A stretch of DNA of 64,000 nt from the NCBI GenBank assembly GCA_016712465.1, contig JADJQZ010000001.1, forward strand, positions 2,976,001-3,040,000, given 5' to 3'. Each line of letters starts with the position of its first letter. The first letter of the stretch is position 1. Below the pieces are notes generated by a model. The model searched no databases. It had not been told where the DNA came from and saw only the letters and a program-made list of their open reading frames with translations. The position numbers and the translations under genes are program-made. Below, in pieces: positions 26,419 to 35,601 of the stretch. This stretch comes from Candidatus Obscuribacter sp. (GTDB lineage Bacteria > Cyanobacteriota > Vampirovibrionia > Obscuribacterales > Obscuribacteraceae).

Positions 26419-26862
26419 CTAACCGGCCAGCACTTCACCGACAATTTTCTTGACCAGATTTCCATCGGCCAGGCCCTTGAGCTGCGGCATGGCCGCCTTC
26501 ATCACGGCACCCTGATTGGCCTGACCAGGCTCCAGACCGGCAACAATAGCCTTAATCTTCTCCCGTACTTCCGCTTCGGAGAGTTGGGCGGGCAGATAAG
26601 CAGTGATAATTTCCTTTTCCTTGCTTTCCTTCTCCACCAGTTCCTGCCGACCGGCTTTGCCGAACTGTTCAATAGAGTCGGCTCTTTGTTTGACCAGCTT
26701 GCTCAAAACATCCAGTTCGTCTTGCTCGGTAAGCTCTCTGCCGAGAGCATCCTTCTTGTAGGTGAAGGCAGAAAGCACCGAACGCAATGTATCGAGACGC
26801 AACTGGTCTCTGGCTCTCATGGCGTCTTTCAAATCAGCGGAAATCTTCTCTTTGATGCTCAT
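26419..26862 (-). CDS. yqeY: GatB/YqeY domain protein
   Basis: This 147-residue protein matches the stand-alone YqeY family: MSIKEKISADLKDAMRARD at the start, LDTLRSVLSAFTYKKDAL, ADSIEQFGKAGRQELVEKE, EIITAYLPAQLSEAEV, and the C-terminal QGAVMKAAMPQLKGLADG. The domain equals the tRNA-binding tail of GatB. Its role in tRNA-dependent amidation or RNA binding is suspected but not settled. I chose the ATG at 26862 because the conserved MSIKEK start is there and a GAG lies about 10 bp upstream; an upstream extension of 11 residues is not conserved. Single-gene unit, divergent from the glutathione peroxidase gene. Confidence 0.85.
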   Translation of the reverse strand: MSIKEKISADLKDAMRARDQLRLDTLRSVLSAFTYKKDALGRELTEQDELDVLSKLVKQRADSIEQFGKAGRQELVEKESKEKEIITAYLPAQLSEAEVREKIKAIVAGLEPGQANQGAVMKAAMPQLKGLADGNLVKKIVGEVLAG

Positions 26863-26986
26863 AGCAAATGCACTCAAGTATTCACAGGAAACCATTAAAT
26901 GATAGCGCCTTGTTCACACCCTTTTCATAAAGACAGTTCATTCTTCTAACATTAGGTAAACTGAGCTGCGGTGAGCAAAGGTAAAG

Positions 26987-27568
26987 ATGAGCAGAAGAAC
27001 AGTTTTGACGGCAATACTAGCCGCAGGCGCACTAGCGGGACTTTTGAGCTTCGCCGGGCAGGCGAAGAAGGAGAATGACAAAGTGGACGGGAGCAAGATT
27101 TACGAATTTAAAGCCAGCGCTCTTGATGGTAATGAGATTGAGTTCTCAAAGTACAAGGGCAAGGTAATGCTGATCGTCAACACCGCCTCTGAATGCGGGT
27201 TTACCCCCCAGTATGCCGGACTTGAAGCCCTCAACAAGAAGTACGCGGAGAAAGGGCTGGCGGTACTTGGCTTCCCCTGCAATCAGTTTGGCGGGCAAGA
27301 ACCGGGAGACAGTGCCAAAATTGGCGCCTTCTGCAGCCGCAATTACGGCGTCGACTTTCAGATGTTCGAGAAGATCGATGTCAATGGCAAGGATGCCCAC
27401 CCTCTTTACAAATATTTGACGGAAGAAGCACCGGGTATGCTCGGCAGTGAAGCCATCAAATGGAATTTCACCAAGTTCCTGGTCAACAAAGATGGAACCA
27501 TGGTGAAGCGCTTCGCTCCCAATGTCAAACCTGAGGAGTTGGAAAAGGATATTGAAAACCTGCTTTAG
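26987..27568 (+). CDS. Exported glutathione peroxidase-like thiol peroxidase
   Basis: This 193-residue protein has a short signal sequence (LTAILAAGALAGLLSFAG). The GPx fold is clear: peroxidatic Cys70 in NTASECGFTPQY, the GFPCNQFGGQEPG block with its conserved Gln, and the Trp/Asn pair in IKWNFTKFLV. Catalysis uses cysteine, not selenocysteine, at the active site. Bacterial Cys-GPx enzymes usually take electrons from thioredoxin and reduce lipid or organic hydroperoxides. The signal sequence suggests action in the periplasm, where a thioredoxin-like partner would be needed; a candidate of that kind lies at 55298-55780. Start ATG at 26987. Confidence 0.9.
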   Translation: MSRRTVLTAILAAGALAGLLSFAGQAKKENDKVDGSKIYEFKASALDGNEIEFSKYKGKVMLIVNTASECGFTPQYAGLEALNKKYAEKGLAVLGFPCNQFGGQEPGDSAKIGAFCSRNYGVDFQMFEKIDVNGKDAHPLYKYLTEEAPGMLGSEAIKWNFTKFLVNKDGTMVKRFAPNVKPEELEKDIENLL

Positions 27569-27634
27569 TCGGCAGGTCGTTCTATGTAGCTATATAATTG
27601 CTGCGTGCAGTTACTTGCGGCGGAGCTTGAGTTC

Positions 27635-29560
27635 ATGCCCTGGCCAAACACGCGGGATTATGTAGAGGCGCTCAGGGACACCGGTCTTTGCTTTGCCGAT
27701 GATGACCTGATTGATAGCGTCGTCGACTGTAACCACGAGGGGCTGCCGCTAGCCATCACCGGCAATGCCGCCTCTATTTTTCGTGTGGTCAAAGATGATA
27801 AGGCCTGGGCCGTGAAGTGTTTTCACTGGCACCAGGATCATTTTTTGCGCTACAAAGCCATTGAGAAGGCGCTGGAAGCCCTCAATAGCCGCTATTTTTG
27901 CAAATTCGAATATATCAAACAGGGGGTGAAGGCCCTGGGGGCCTGGTATCCCATCGTCAAAATGGAATGGATAGAAGGGGAAACCCTGGAGAATTACATC
28001 CTCTCCAATATCCAATTCCCGGCTAGAATTGCCAATGTCAAAAAAGACTTCAAAGACTTCCTTGCTACCATGGCCGGTGCCGGTCTTGCCCACATGGACC
28101 TGCAGCACGGCAACATTCTGGTGCATATGGACCGCATCAGACTGGTGGACTACGATGTCTTCTATGTGGACACCCTGGCAGAACTGGAGAGCCTGGAACT
28201 CGGTCACCATAACTACCAGCATCCCCGGCGTCTGAAGCGCGATTACGGCGCCCATATGGATAATTTCTCGGCCTGGGTGATTTTTGCCTCCCTTCACTGC
28301 CTCAGCCTGGATACCAGTCTCTGGCATAAACTGGCCGGTGGGGATGAATGTTTGCTCTTCCGCCAGGAAGACTTTGGTAATCCCTTCAACTCCTATGCCT
28401 TCTCCCTGCTGGAAAGCAGTGCCCACGCCGAAGTGCGCAATACAAGCAAACTGCTGCGCTCCTTCTGCGAGAAGCCGCTTTCCGAGATTCCCACCATCAG
28501 CGAACATCTAACTACTCCTATCGATCTGGCTCCCTTGCCGGCCATCAGCACGGTGCCGGTCTGGATAAAAGCGAGGGAAGAAAGGAACAACCCCAAAGCT
28601 GAAGGTTCGGCCGCCCCCACAACCAGTCGAGGCTTCTCCTACGGCACTTTCCGCGATTTCAACGAAGCCGTCAAAGACGCCTCCAACTTCGAAGACCGGG
28701 AGTTGCTCAATTCCTTCTGCTACCTGGAAGATACCGCCGTGGGCAAAAATTCCCGCGTTTACCATTTCGTGGGTGAAGATCGAGAAATTGCGCTCAAGTG
28801 CTTCCTGCATCATGTGCCGGAAAGGGAGCAGCATTATGAAGCCATCAAAAACGCCCTCAAGGGTGGTATCAGACCCTACGGCGCCCAGGTGCATTATCTG
28901 AGCCGCGGCATCAAAATTAACGGACAGTGGTGCCCGGCTCTAAAAATGGACTGGCTCAAGGGGCGCACTATCAATCAACTGAGAGCAACCAGGGTAAATG
29001 AGGCTACTGCCAGTTTTCTTGCCGATCGCTTCGCCGACCTGGTTAAAACGATGCGCCTGCAAGGCATCGCCCACGGTGACTTGAGCTTCGACAATTTGAT
29101 GGTGGTGGATAACGACCTCAAGATCGTAGACTATGACGCCATGTACGTGCCGGAGCTGGCCCGCTCTCAATCCCTTGAATCGGGCACCCCGGCTTTTCAA
29201 CACCCGCAGCGCAGCCTCAAGTATTTCGGGCCCTACCTGGATAATTTTTCCGCCTGGATTATTCACAGGCTTCTGAAAAACCTGCCCACCAGACCCGACT
29301 TGATAGATATTGTCGATGCCTGCCTTAAGGATGAAGGGCAGACAGCCGTCTTGAAAAGCGCATTGCGCACAATGGAAACCAATCGGGAGCCGGAAGTGAG
29401 GGAAATGGGACAACTCTTGCGGCTGCTTTTAGCCCATGGAGTTGCGGCTACGCCCTATTTAGACCCTGACAGAGGCTTTGAGAAATCGCTCAAAACCACT
29501 ACCGAAGTAGTAAAAGAACGCACCACCAGCCCCTTTCTCAAGCGCAAGCCGAAGCCTTAG
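27635..29560 (+). CDS. Tandem protein-kinase-like protein (two kinase-fold domains)
   Basis: The product is about 641 residues. Two kinase-like domains lie head to tail. Domain 1 (about 10-290) has the ATP lysine in AWAVKCFHWH, HMDLQHGNILV as catalytic loop and LVDYDVFYV in place of DFG. Domain 2 (about 335-600) has EIALKCFLHH, HGDLSFDNLMV and IVDYDAMYVPEL. Both keep Lys, the catalytic Asp, Asn and the metal Asp, so both may be active. Both end with a conserved QHPxR, then DNFSAW segment. I prefer the ATG at 27635 (GCGGAG upstream) over the GTG at 27605. There is no membrane segment, so it is cytosolic. Similar single-domain kinases occur near stress/tellurite-type operons in other bacteria; the substrate is unknown. 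Confidence 0.75.
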   Translation: MPWPNTRDYVEALRDTGLCFADDDLIDSVVDCNHEGLPLAITGNAASIFRVVKDDKAWAVKCFHWHQDHFLRYKAIEKALEALNSRYFCKFEYIKQGVKALGAWYPIVKMEWIEGETLENYILSNIQFPARIANVKKDFKDFLATMAGAGLAHMDLQHGNILVHMDRIRLVDYDVFYVDTLAELESLELGHHNYQHPRRLKRDYGAHMDNFSAWVIFASLHCLSLDTSLWHKLAGGDECLLFRQEDFGNPFNSYAFSLLESSAHAEVRNTSKLLRSFCEKPLSEIPTISEHLTTPIDLAPLPAISTVPVWIKAREERNNPKAEGSAAPTTSRGFSYGTFRDFNEAVKDASNFEDRELLNSFCYLEDTAVGKNSRVYHFVGEDREIALKCFLHHVPEREQHYEAIKNALKGGIRPYGAQVHYLSRGIKINGQWCPALKMDWLKGRTINQLRATRVNEATASFLADRFADLVKTMRLQGIAHGDLSFDNLMVVDNDLKIVDYDAMYVPELARSQSLESGTPAFQHPQRSLKYFGPYLDNFSAWIIHRLLKNLPTRPDLIDIVDACLKDEGQTAVLKSALRTMETNREPEVREMGQLLRLLLAHGVAATPYLDPDRGFEKSLKTTTEVVKERTTSPFLKRKPKP

Positions 29561-29574
29561 TGAGATCAGGCTTT
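29551..29574. terminator. Hairpin between convergent genes
   Basis: AAGCCT (29552-29557) pairs with AGGCTT (29568-29573) across a 10-bp loop. It lies at the junction of two convergent genes, so it could serve both. The T-tail is short, so strength is doubtful. Confidence 0.4.
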
Positions 29575-31142
29575 CACATCCCCTTCTTTTGGGAGCGCAA
29601 GAGTTCACTCAGCTCTTCCTTTAGCTCAAGATCACTGGGGTCTGACTCTACAGCATCTTCCATATACTTAATCGCTTTTTCTCTGTGACCTAACTTACTG
29701 TGCGCTTCGGATAGATGCCTGAGGGCATTGGTGTAAAAGGGATTTATTTGCACGGCTTTCTCAAGCAGTGGTAGGGCTCGTTCAGGCTCTCCAAGCTCAA
29801 CATAAAGATCACCGAGATTGGAATAGGGCCATTCGAAATCAGGATAAAGCGCGATGCACTCTTTGAAAACCCTTTCAGCACCCTTATTATCGTTGTCGCT
29901 GTGGCGCAGGCGATAAGCCCGGATATTGAGCTGCTCGGCATCCTGAGAGACCGGGTGGGCGGGCAAATGAGATCTTAAGTAACTGAGGGCCTTGAAGCCT
30001 ATCTGCCCCTTATCGATCTTGATGGCCTGCTGCAAGGCCAGGCGAGACTGCTCTGTCCAACCTTTCAATTTATAATCCACACCCTGGTCATAGTAGCGCT
30101 TGGCCATGAGTTGCTCCGGGCTCATGGGAGCCATAGACGAATCATTTCCAGACTGGGTGAGAGGCAGTACAACAAGAACAAAGATTAGAGCCAACAAAGC
30201 GCAAGGAATACCAACCAGCGCCAGGCTCAACTTCTTAGCCGTTCCGTCCATAAAAGCCGAATTTTTCCCTTCCATTGCTTCTCTTATGGTCAGGGCCATT
30301 GCCGACATGTCCTGAAATCGCTCGCCTGGATTCTTGTTCATGGCGCGCCTCAGAACACTCACTACCGGCGCCGGTAAGTCGCCAAAATTGGCTTCCTGAG
30401 AAACATGCTTGAACATGGCCTCAAAAGAGTTGCTGCCCTGAAAGGGCGGCAGCCCGGTCAGACATTGATATAACAAGCAGCCCAGCTGATAGATGTCGCT
30501 ACGGACATCAAGGTCTTGCCCGAAGCACTGCTCAGGGCTCATGTAGAGCGGCGTTCCCACCAGTTCGGTGGTACGAGTGAGAGGAATATGTTTGGGATTT
30601 TCCGGCTCAAACACCTTGGCCAATCCAAAATCAACCAGCTTCACCGAACCGTCCGGCAAGAGCATCACATTGGAGGGCTTTATGTCCCGGTGTATCATGC
30701 CGCAGCCGTGGGCATAGGACAGAGCATCGGCTATTTGAGAACAGATCTCGAGGGCGGCAATAGGAGCAAGGGGCAAGTACTCGGAGAGGTTTTTGCCTTC
30801 CAGCAGTTCCATGACAATAAATGGGCCGGTATTCTCATTTTCTCGAATGTCGAACACCGAGACTATGTTGCGATGGCGCAAAGACATAATCGACCGGGCT
30901 TCCTTCCTCAGGCGTTCGCAGGAAATCAGGTCCGAAAGTCGCTCAGGCAGGAGAAACTTTAGTGCCACCTGCGTGTTGGTGCGTGTGTCATCGGCAAGGT
31001 AAACCTCGCTGAGGCCGCCGCGACCTATCAGCTTCTCTATGCGGAATTCATCAAAACTCTCGCCCACACGTAAACCGGTAATTCCATCCACCTCTACCAG
31101 GCGAACTTCCGGTGCGGTAATCGTCGGCTTTTCCTCAGTCAA
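29574..31142 (-). CDS. Membrane Ser/Thr protein kinase with TPR domain
   Basis: A Hanks-type kinase domain occupies about residues 25-285: LIGRGGLSEVYLA (glycine loop), VALKFLLPE (ATP Lys), MIHRDIKPSNVML (catalytic Asp), LVDFGLAKVF, GTPLYMSPEQ and DIYQLGCLLYQCLTG. A single transmembrane helix follows (LVGIPCALLALIFVLVVLPL, near 310). The C-terminal about 190 residues are TPR repeats such as WPYSNLGDLYVELGEPERAL and NALRHLSEAHSKLGHREKAI. The layout is a PknB-like sensor with an outer TPR ligand domain. I chose TTG at 31142 because AGGAG lies 8 bp upstream; a longer frame from 31187 has no such site. It converges with the tandem kinase gene. Confidence 0.85.
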   Translation of the reverse strand: MTEEKPTITAPEVRLVEVDGITGLRVGESFDEFRIEKLIGRGGLSEVYLADDTRTNTQVALKFLLPERLSDLISCERLRKEARSIMSLRHRNIVSVFDIRENENTGPFIVMELLEGKNLSEYLPLAPIAALEICSQIADALSYAHGCGMIHRDIKPSNVMLLPDGSVKLVDFGLAKVFEPENPKHIPLTRTTELVGTPLYMSPEQCFGQDLDVRSDIYQLGCLLYQCLTGLPPFQGSNSFEAMFKHVSQEANFGDLPAPVVSVLRRAMNKNPGERFQDMSAMALTIREAMEGKNSAFMDGTAKKLSLALVGIPCALLALIFVLVVLPLTQSGNDSSMAPMSPEQLMAKRYYDQGVDYKLKGWTEQSRLALQQAIKIDKGQIGFKALSYLRSHLPAHPVSQDAEQLNIRAYRLRHSDNDNKGAERVFKECIALYPDFEWPYSNLGDLYVELGEPERALPLLEKAVQINPFYTNALRHLSEAHSKLGHREKAIKYMEDAVESDPSDLELKEELSELLRSQKKGM

Positions 31143-31207
31143 GGCAGTGCTCCTAATAAAAAGCAAGCAGAACCGTTCCTGAATCAATATGCCCCGTATG
31201 GAGAATC

Positions 31208-32020
31208 TCAGTTAGGCCAGAAATCCCTGGGGGTAAGTAATTCCTTGTTTACTTGATAGCGGGGGACATCCGGTCTGTACAGCGGCTTGTGATTTGATGG
31301 TCCCATAAATTGAATGCTGTCGCCGATGCGCTCCCAGCGCTGCCGACGGCCGGGTGCGAAGTATGAATCGCTTTTGTCTACGACATAACGACCAATTCTA
31401 TTGCTCACTTGTGAGGCCAGTATGTAACCGGAAACTCCCCAGGGGTCACCCAGAGCTTGACTGACACCTACGCCCACCAGGTGAACGGCGTCTACGGTAC
31501 GACCATAGACTTCTCTTGCTATCTGCATTTCCGTGCGCATCGGTCCGGCAGCCAATCTACTCAAATCCTGGGGATAAATGCGACCATCCTCAGAAAAACC
31601 ATTGTTATTTGCATAAAGCTCTCCGATATCCTTTATGCCGGAATGCAAAGCCTTGCGAGCCGATTCTCCCCAGGGAGAAAAGACAAAACCCTGGCTGGCA
31701 AGCTTTCTCTCCAGTGAATTCAGCCGCGACTCAGAAATGAATCGGGTAGGTCCCAGACCGCTATTCATACGCTCTCTCATGGCATCGGCGAAGCCTGCCA
31801 ATTTAGCATTCGGCTCCATCGGGCTCTCTTCCAACACCTTCAGTCGTTCAGCCAACTTCTGATTGCGCTCCGGCTCAGATAATGTGCGCGTGCGGGCAAA
31901 CTCGGCAAACAGGCTGCTGTAGGACGTATCGCAAACTCCGGCAGGCTCTATCCCGGCCCGGCTGAACTCTGCCTGGCAATCAACCTGGTCTTGTGGTCTT
32001 TCAGCTAGATCTTTAGCCAT
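31208..32020 (-). CDS. Hypothetical protein (about 270 aa)
   Basis: I do not recognise the family. The protein is soluble-looking, rich in charged residues, and has one hydrophobic stretch around TVDAVHLVGVGVSQALGD. Segments such as FARTRTLSEPERNQKLAERL and FADAMRERMNSGLGPTRFI suggest helices, and the C-terminus is Pro/Tyr-rich (HKPLYRPDVPRYQVNKELL). I prefer the ATG at 32020 (MAKDLAERP), which has GGGA close upstream, over the ATG at 32056, which has no ribosome site. It lies 65 bp upstream of the Ser/Thr kinase gene on the same strand and could be co-transcribed as a kinase partner (inference). Confidence 0.6.
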   Translation of the reverse strand: MAKDLAERPQDQVDCQAEFSRAGIEPAGVCDTSYSSLFAEFARTRTLSEPERNQKLAERLKVLEESPMEPNAKLAGFADAMRERMNSGLGPTRFISESRLNSLERKLASQGFVFSPWGESARKALHSGIKDIGELYANNNGFSEDGRIYPQDLSRLAAGPMRTEMQIAREVYGRTVDAVHLVGVGVSQALGDPWGVSGYILASQVSNRIGRYVVDKSDSYFAPGRRQRWERIGDSIQFMGPSNHKPLYRPDVPRYQVNKELLTPRDFWPN

Positions 32021-32188
32021 ATTTCGTCCCAAGAAAAATGAATCCCAAAGGTTCATAGAGAGTTAAAAGACTGCTTCACTCTAATTGCTTGCCTGTGAAA
32101 ACAACGTGAGTGCGCTATGAAATGGGGGTAAGATCAGGTTTCATGGGAGCCAAAGGTGCAGGTTGGACGAGAGAAGTAATTAGAAACT

Positions 32189-33433
32189 ATGGCAAGCTTC
32201 AAGAAGAAAATCTATCTCCGCATCCTAGATTTATTGGGTTCCCTGCCGCCCTTTCAAAACGGCTATGCCATCAATTTGTGCCTCTCCGGCAAAGGTCTGA
32301 GCGACCAGCAGGTTGAGGAATTAGAAGGGAGGCTTGTTAAGGAGCCGGGAAATTTAAGACTGCGCCTTTTGCTTCTAGGGAAGTACTGGTCCAACAACAT
32401 AGTTAATGAGGAGAGCCGCCGCAAACGTCTAAACCACATCAAATATATCGTCAGCCATCACAGTGACCATGCCGTCGCCGGCTTACCATACGCTTCAGCG
32501 CACAAAGAAGATGAAGACTATGAAAGCGTGAAAGTCTTATGGCTAAGACAGATTGAACTGAAGCCAAACCACATTAAGGTGCTCACCAATGCTGCCCATT
32601 TCTTCCTGCACCATGACAAAGAGCTGGCTGAACAGTGCCTTCTCAAGGCCCTTAAGAAGAAGCCTGCCGCTCAAGAGATAAGAAAACAACTGGCTTTGCT
32701 CTACAGCCTCTGGGACGGTCATGAAGAAGATGCTTACTGCCAATCTGAAAAGCTATTGAAAGGCAGCCGGGGCGAAGACTTGTTTTACAGTTTGACCAAT
32801 TTCACAGAACTTGCCTTTGCCGCCGGGGATTACCAGAGGGCTGGGGAAGCGGCAAGAGAACTGCTCGCGCTTTCAGAAAAGTACAGAGACAACTGGAACT
32901 ATGGCAATGCCGTTAACCGCGCTCATACAGTTCTGGGGCGTATTGCCTTGAAGGAAAATGATGTTGAGGCTGCCGCCCGGCACCTGCGCCAGTCGGCCAT
33001 AGACATAGCCTCGCCCCAAACCAAATCTTTCGGGCCGAGCCTGGATTTAGCAAAAGAACTGGCCCAAGCCGGGGATAAAATCAATGTGCTTGCTTATTTG
33101 GATTGCTTCGAAAGGCTCTGTGGGGTAACAAACAACTGGGCCTATGGGCTGAGGTTCGAAGTGGAAACCGGTGAGAAGTTGGACTCCTTGAATAGAGAGC
33201 AGCGGGAGCGCCTGCAAAAGGCCGAACTGGATCATCAATACAACTTCCTCTCTTCGAGCCGAGAGTGGCGGGACAAATTCCTAGAGAAGACAATACGGAG
33301 AACAAGCTCCAGCATTGCCATATTCTCTAGGGGCGACGAAAAAAGAGCTGAGCCCAGTGTCAGAGTACAACTTCTGAAAGCTCACCTCGAGAGACTCAAG
33401 CAACTTTCCGCCGAAGGTAGCAAGAGCCCTTGA
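32189..33433 (+). CDS. TPR-like helical-repeat protein
   Basis: The 414-residue product has no signal peptide. From about residue 90 it is made of helix pairs spaced like TPRs: HIKVLTNAAHFFLHHDKELA, AAQEIRKQLALLYSLWDGHE, YSLTNFTELAFAAGDYQRAG, RAHTVLGRIALKENDVEAAA and LDLAKELAQAGDKINVLAYL. It is likely a cytosolic scaffold. The N-terminal 90 residues are not recognised. The neighbours are another TPR gene (convergent) and a hypothetical gene (divergent). Function unknown; confidence refers to it being a real TPR-class gene. Confidence 0.7.
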   Translation: MASFKKKIYLRILDLLGSLPPFQNGYAINLCLSGKGLSDQQVEELEGRLVKEPGNLRLRLLLLGKYWSNNIVNEESRRKRLNHIKYIVSHHSDHAVAGLPYASAHKEDEDYESVKVLWLRQIELKPNHIKVLTNAAHFFLHHDKELAEQCLLKALKKKPAAQEIRKQLALLYSLWDGHEEDAYCQSEKLLKGSRGEDLFYSLTNFTELAFAAGDYQRAGEAARELLALSEKYRDNWNYGNAVNRAHTVLGRIALKENDVEAAARHLRQSAIDIASPQTKSFGPSLDLAKELAQAGDKINVLAYLDCFERLCGVTNNWAYGLRFEVETGEKLDSLNREQRERLQKAELDHQYNFLSSSREWRDKFLEKTIRRTSSSIAIFSRGDEKRAEPSVRVQLLKAHLERLKQLSAEGSKSP

Positions 33434-33434
33434 G

Positions 33435-34214
33435 TCAGTGCCTGGCTCTATCTGCGGCAGCTTCTTTAAGCATGCCCAGTTTCTCATAGGCCTTTGCCCG
33501 CTTTAAATAGACTTCTTCTACTTCGAAGGGCTCCATCTCCAGGGCTTTGGTATAAGTTGCAAGAGCCCCTTTGTAGTCTTTCAGGAGCATCTGCGCGTCG
33601 CCCTTTTGCAGGTAGTAAACATGGCTCATGGGGGAAAGCCTGATGCAATTGTCAAAGTCAGCCAGGGCGGCTTTACCGTTGCCGTTGCGCAGGTCAATTT
33701 CGCCCTTATATCGCCAGGTCTTCAGGTTCTCAGGATAAGCCGCCACCATCTTAGAAAGCACGGCTTCCGCTTCCTTTTTCTTGCCCTGCTTGAAATAGAT
33801 CTCGGCCAGATTTCGGTAGGCGGGCGGGCTTGCCTGTTCCAATTCAATGCCCCGCAAAAGGTCGGCTTCTGCCCTGACCAGATCACCCATGGTCAGATAA
33901 ACAGTGCCCCGGTGGATGTAATCCTTGCCCTGGGGCACCGGTTTGGCTAAGAGTCTGTCGTAGTCACGCAAAGCCAGCTTATATTTCTTTGTGGTGCTAT
34001 AGATGTCGGCTCTGATTCTCAGGGCGCGAGCGTTACCCGGATGGGTCTTCAAAAGCGAATTGACCAGCGGCAGGGCCTCGGCGAAGTTCTCCCGCTCCAT
34101 GAGCTGGTCAAGCTTTTGCAGAACTGCCTTGACGTCTGTCTGAGAGGCCGCCGCAGGCCTAAACAGGAGGGCTGAGAAGGCCGCCACGAGAAAAAGTGCT
34201 GTAACTGCCTTCAT
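33435..34214 (-). CDS. Exported TPR protein at the end of the min-rodA cluster
   Basis: About 259 residues: a signal peptide (MKAVTALFLVAAFSALLFRP, cleavage near AAAS) and then six TPR units with canonical spacing, for example RALRIRADIYSTTKKYKLAL, DYIHRGTVYLTMGDLVRAEA, PAYRNLAEIYFKQGKKKEAE and EEVYLKRAKAYEKLGMLKEA. I favour the ATG at 34214, where the signal peptide starts cleanly; a GTG at 34247 gives 11 more residues and sits only 6 bp from the rodA stop. Because it directly follows rodA, a role in cell-wall or outer-envelope assembly is plausible (inference from position). Confidence 0.75.
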   Translation of the reverse strand: MKAVTALFLVAAFSALLFRPAAASQTDVKAVLQKLDQLMERENFAEALPLVNSLLKTHPGNARALRIRADIYSTTKKYKLALRDYDRLLAKPVPQGKDYIHRGTVYLTMGDLVRAEADLLRGIELEQASPPAYRNLAEIYFKQGKKKEAEAVLSKMVAAYPENLKTWRYKGEIDLRNGNGKAALADFDNCIRLSPMSHVYYLQKGDAQMLLKDYKGALATYTKALEMEPFEVEEVYLKRAKAYEKLGMLKEAAADRARH

Positions 34215-34253
34215 CAATGGAGCCAAGAATCCATACCTCGAGCCCACAAGAGA

Positions 34254-35558
34254 TTAACCCCAGATGTCCTTTTGCTCCTTGGGGTTGTGGTAGTAGATTG
34301 ACTGCAAGAGTCCTATGGATACCAGGTCGACAATGAGGGCCGTGCCGCCGTAACTGAGGAAAGGCAGGGGCACACCGGCTACAGGCATGATGCCGATGGT
34401 CATGCCGATATTGATGAAAGAGTGGAAGAGAAACATGCACATGAGACCGATGGCTATGGCCGCCCCGGCTGGATCACCTCTGGATTGCAAGGCGATGAAG
34501 AGTGCCCGCACACAAATGACGCCGTAGGCAAGCACGATCAGAGCGCAAATTTTAAAGCCCAGCTCTTCGCCGATAACGGCGAAGATGAAGTCGGTATGGC
34601 GCTCCGGTATGAAGGCACCCTGGGCCTGGTTGCCGTGCCCGAGACCGGCCCCGGCTACGCCGCCGGAACCAATGGCAATCAGACTTTGCAAAATGTGATA
34701 GCCGGAACCACGGGGGTCGTCGTAGGGATTGACGAAGCTGGTCAGGCGTTTCTGTTGATATTCCTTGAGGACACCCCAGAGATGAGGGCGCGCCACCCCG
34801 AAACCGTAATTGGCACCGACAATGGCGATGATGAGCAGAAGCCGAAGCCAGAGCTTGAAGTCCAGGCGGCGCCAGAAGAAAAGCAATATGGTGAAAAGAG
34901 CGCCCAGGAAGTAGAGCCACCATTCTTTGTTGACGGCATTCAAGATGAGGCTTATGAGCGGACTTATCAAAACCAGGATGTCGGTGATAGTAGCACCGGC
35001 CCAGTAAGAAAGCCCCAGAAAGACCGCCCCGAAGGTCAAAGAAGTACCCAGGTCGGGCTGCTTGAATACAAGCACGGCCGGTGGTCCCAGGATGATCAGT
35101 ATCTTGAATATGTCGAAGAAAGAATTGATAGGAAAGCGCCTCAGCCAGGCCGCCAGGGAGAAGATCACTATGGGCTTGGCTACTTCCGAAGGTTGCAAGG
35201 TAATAGGTCCAAGGGCCAGCCAACGCTGCGCCCCCTGGGCGGAGTGCCCTTTCAACATGACCGCCACAAGTAAAGCCAGATTGAGCAGATACAAGAAGCT
35301 GACCATGTATTTGTTGGTCCAGAGCTTGTATGGAATACGCGAAACGGCCAGACTCAAAGCGAGCCCAGCCCACATATATTGCAACTGCTTATCGAAATAA
35401 CCCTGGGTGTGCTGAGAAAAGTGCAGCACATTCAGACCCACCATTATTAGAAAGGCGGTCGCTCCGAGGAGCCAGAAATCGATACCTTGGAAGGCACGAA
35501 GTATGGTCCTCAGAGCGGAGGGAATGAAATTTAGATTGTCCAGGGTCTGGGTGGTCAT
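34254..35558 (-). CDS. rodA: RodA, SEDS-family peptidoglycan glycosyltransferase
   Basis: This is a 434-residue polytopic membrane protein. SEDS hallmarks are present: GAQRWLALGPITLQPSEVAK after the fourth helix, GGVAGAGLGHGNQAQGAFIP, HTDFIFAVIGEELGF and the C-terminal MPVAGVPLPFLSYGG. RodA polymerises lipid II for lateral wall growth together with a class B PBP and MreBCD. RodA rather than FtsW is suggested by HTDFIFAV-type and QPSE spacing and by being next to min genes. The gene lies about 43 bp downstream of minE and is likely transcribed with minC-minD-minE. Start ATG at 35558 with GGGGA upstream. Confidence 0.9.
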   Translation of the reverse strand: MTTQTLDNLNFIPSALRTILRAFQGIDFWLLGATAFLIMVGLNVLHFSQHTQGYFDKQLQYMWAGLALSLAVSRIPYKLWTNKYMVSFLYLLNLALLVAVMLKGHSAQGAQRWLALGPITLQPSEVAKPIVIFSLAAWLRRFPINSFFDIFKILIILGPPAVLVFKQPDLGTSLTFGAVFLGLSYWAGATITDILVLISPLISLILNAVNKEWWLYFLGALFTILLFFWRRLDFKLWLRLLLIIAIVGANYGFGVARPHLWGVLKEYQQKRLTSFVNPYDDPRGSGYHILQSLIAIGSGGVAGAGLGHGNQAQGAFIPERHTDFIFAVIGEELGFKICALIVLAYGVICVRALFIALQSRGDPAGAAIAIGLMCMFLFHSFINIGMTIGIMPVAGVPLPFLSYGGTALIVDLVSIGLLQSIYYHNPKEQKDIWG

Positions 35559-35601
35559 AAACCAATCCCCAAGGAACTAACCAACAAGAGTTTGTTAGCC
35601 C

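Noticed and set aside
26987..27568. Glutathione peroxidase as a second selenoprotein
   Set aside because: The active-site codon is a cysteine codon (NTASEC), not TGA.
34422..35273. Long plus-strand ORF opposite rodA
   Set aside because: It is a shadow of rodA: it lies entirely antisense to a strongly supported gene and has low-complexity composition.
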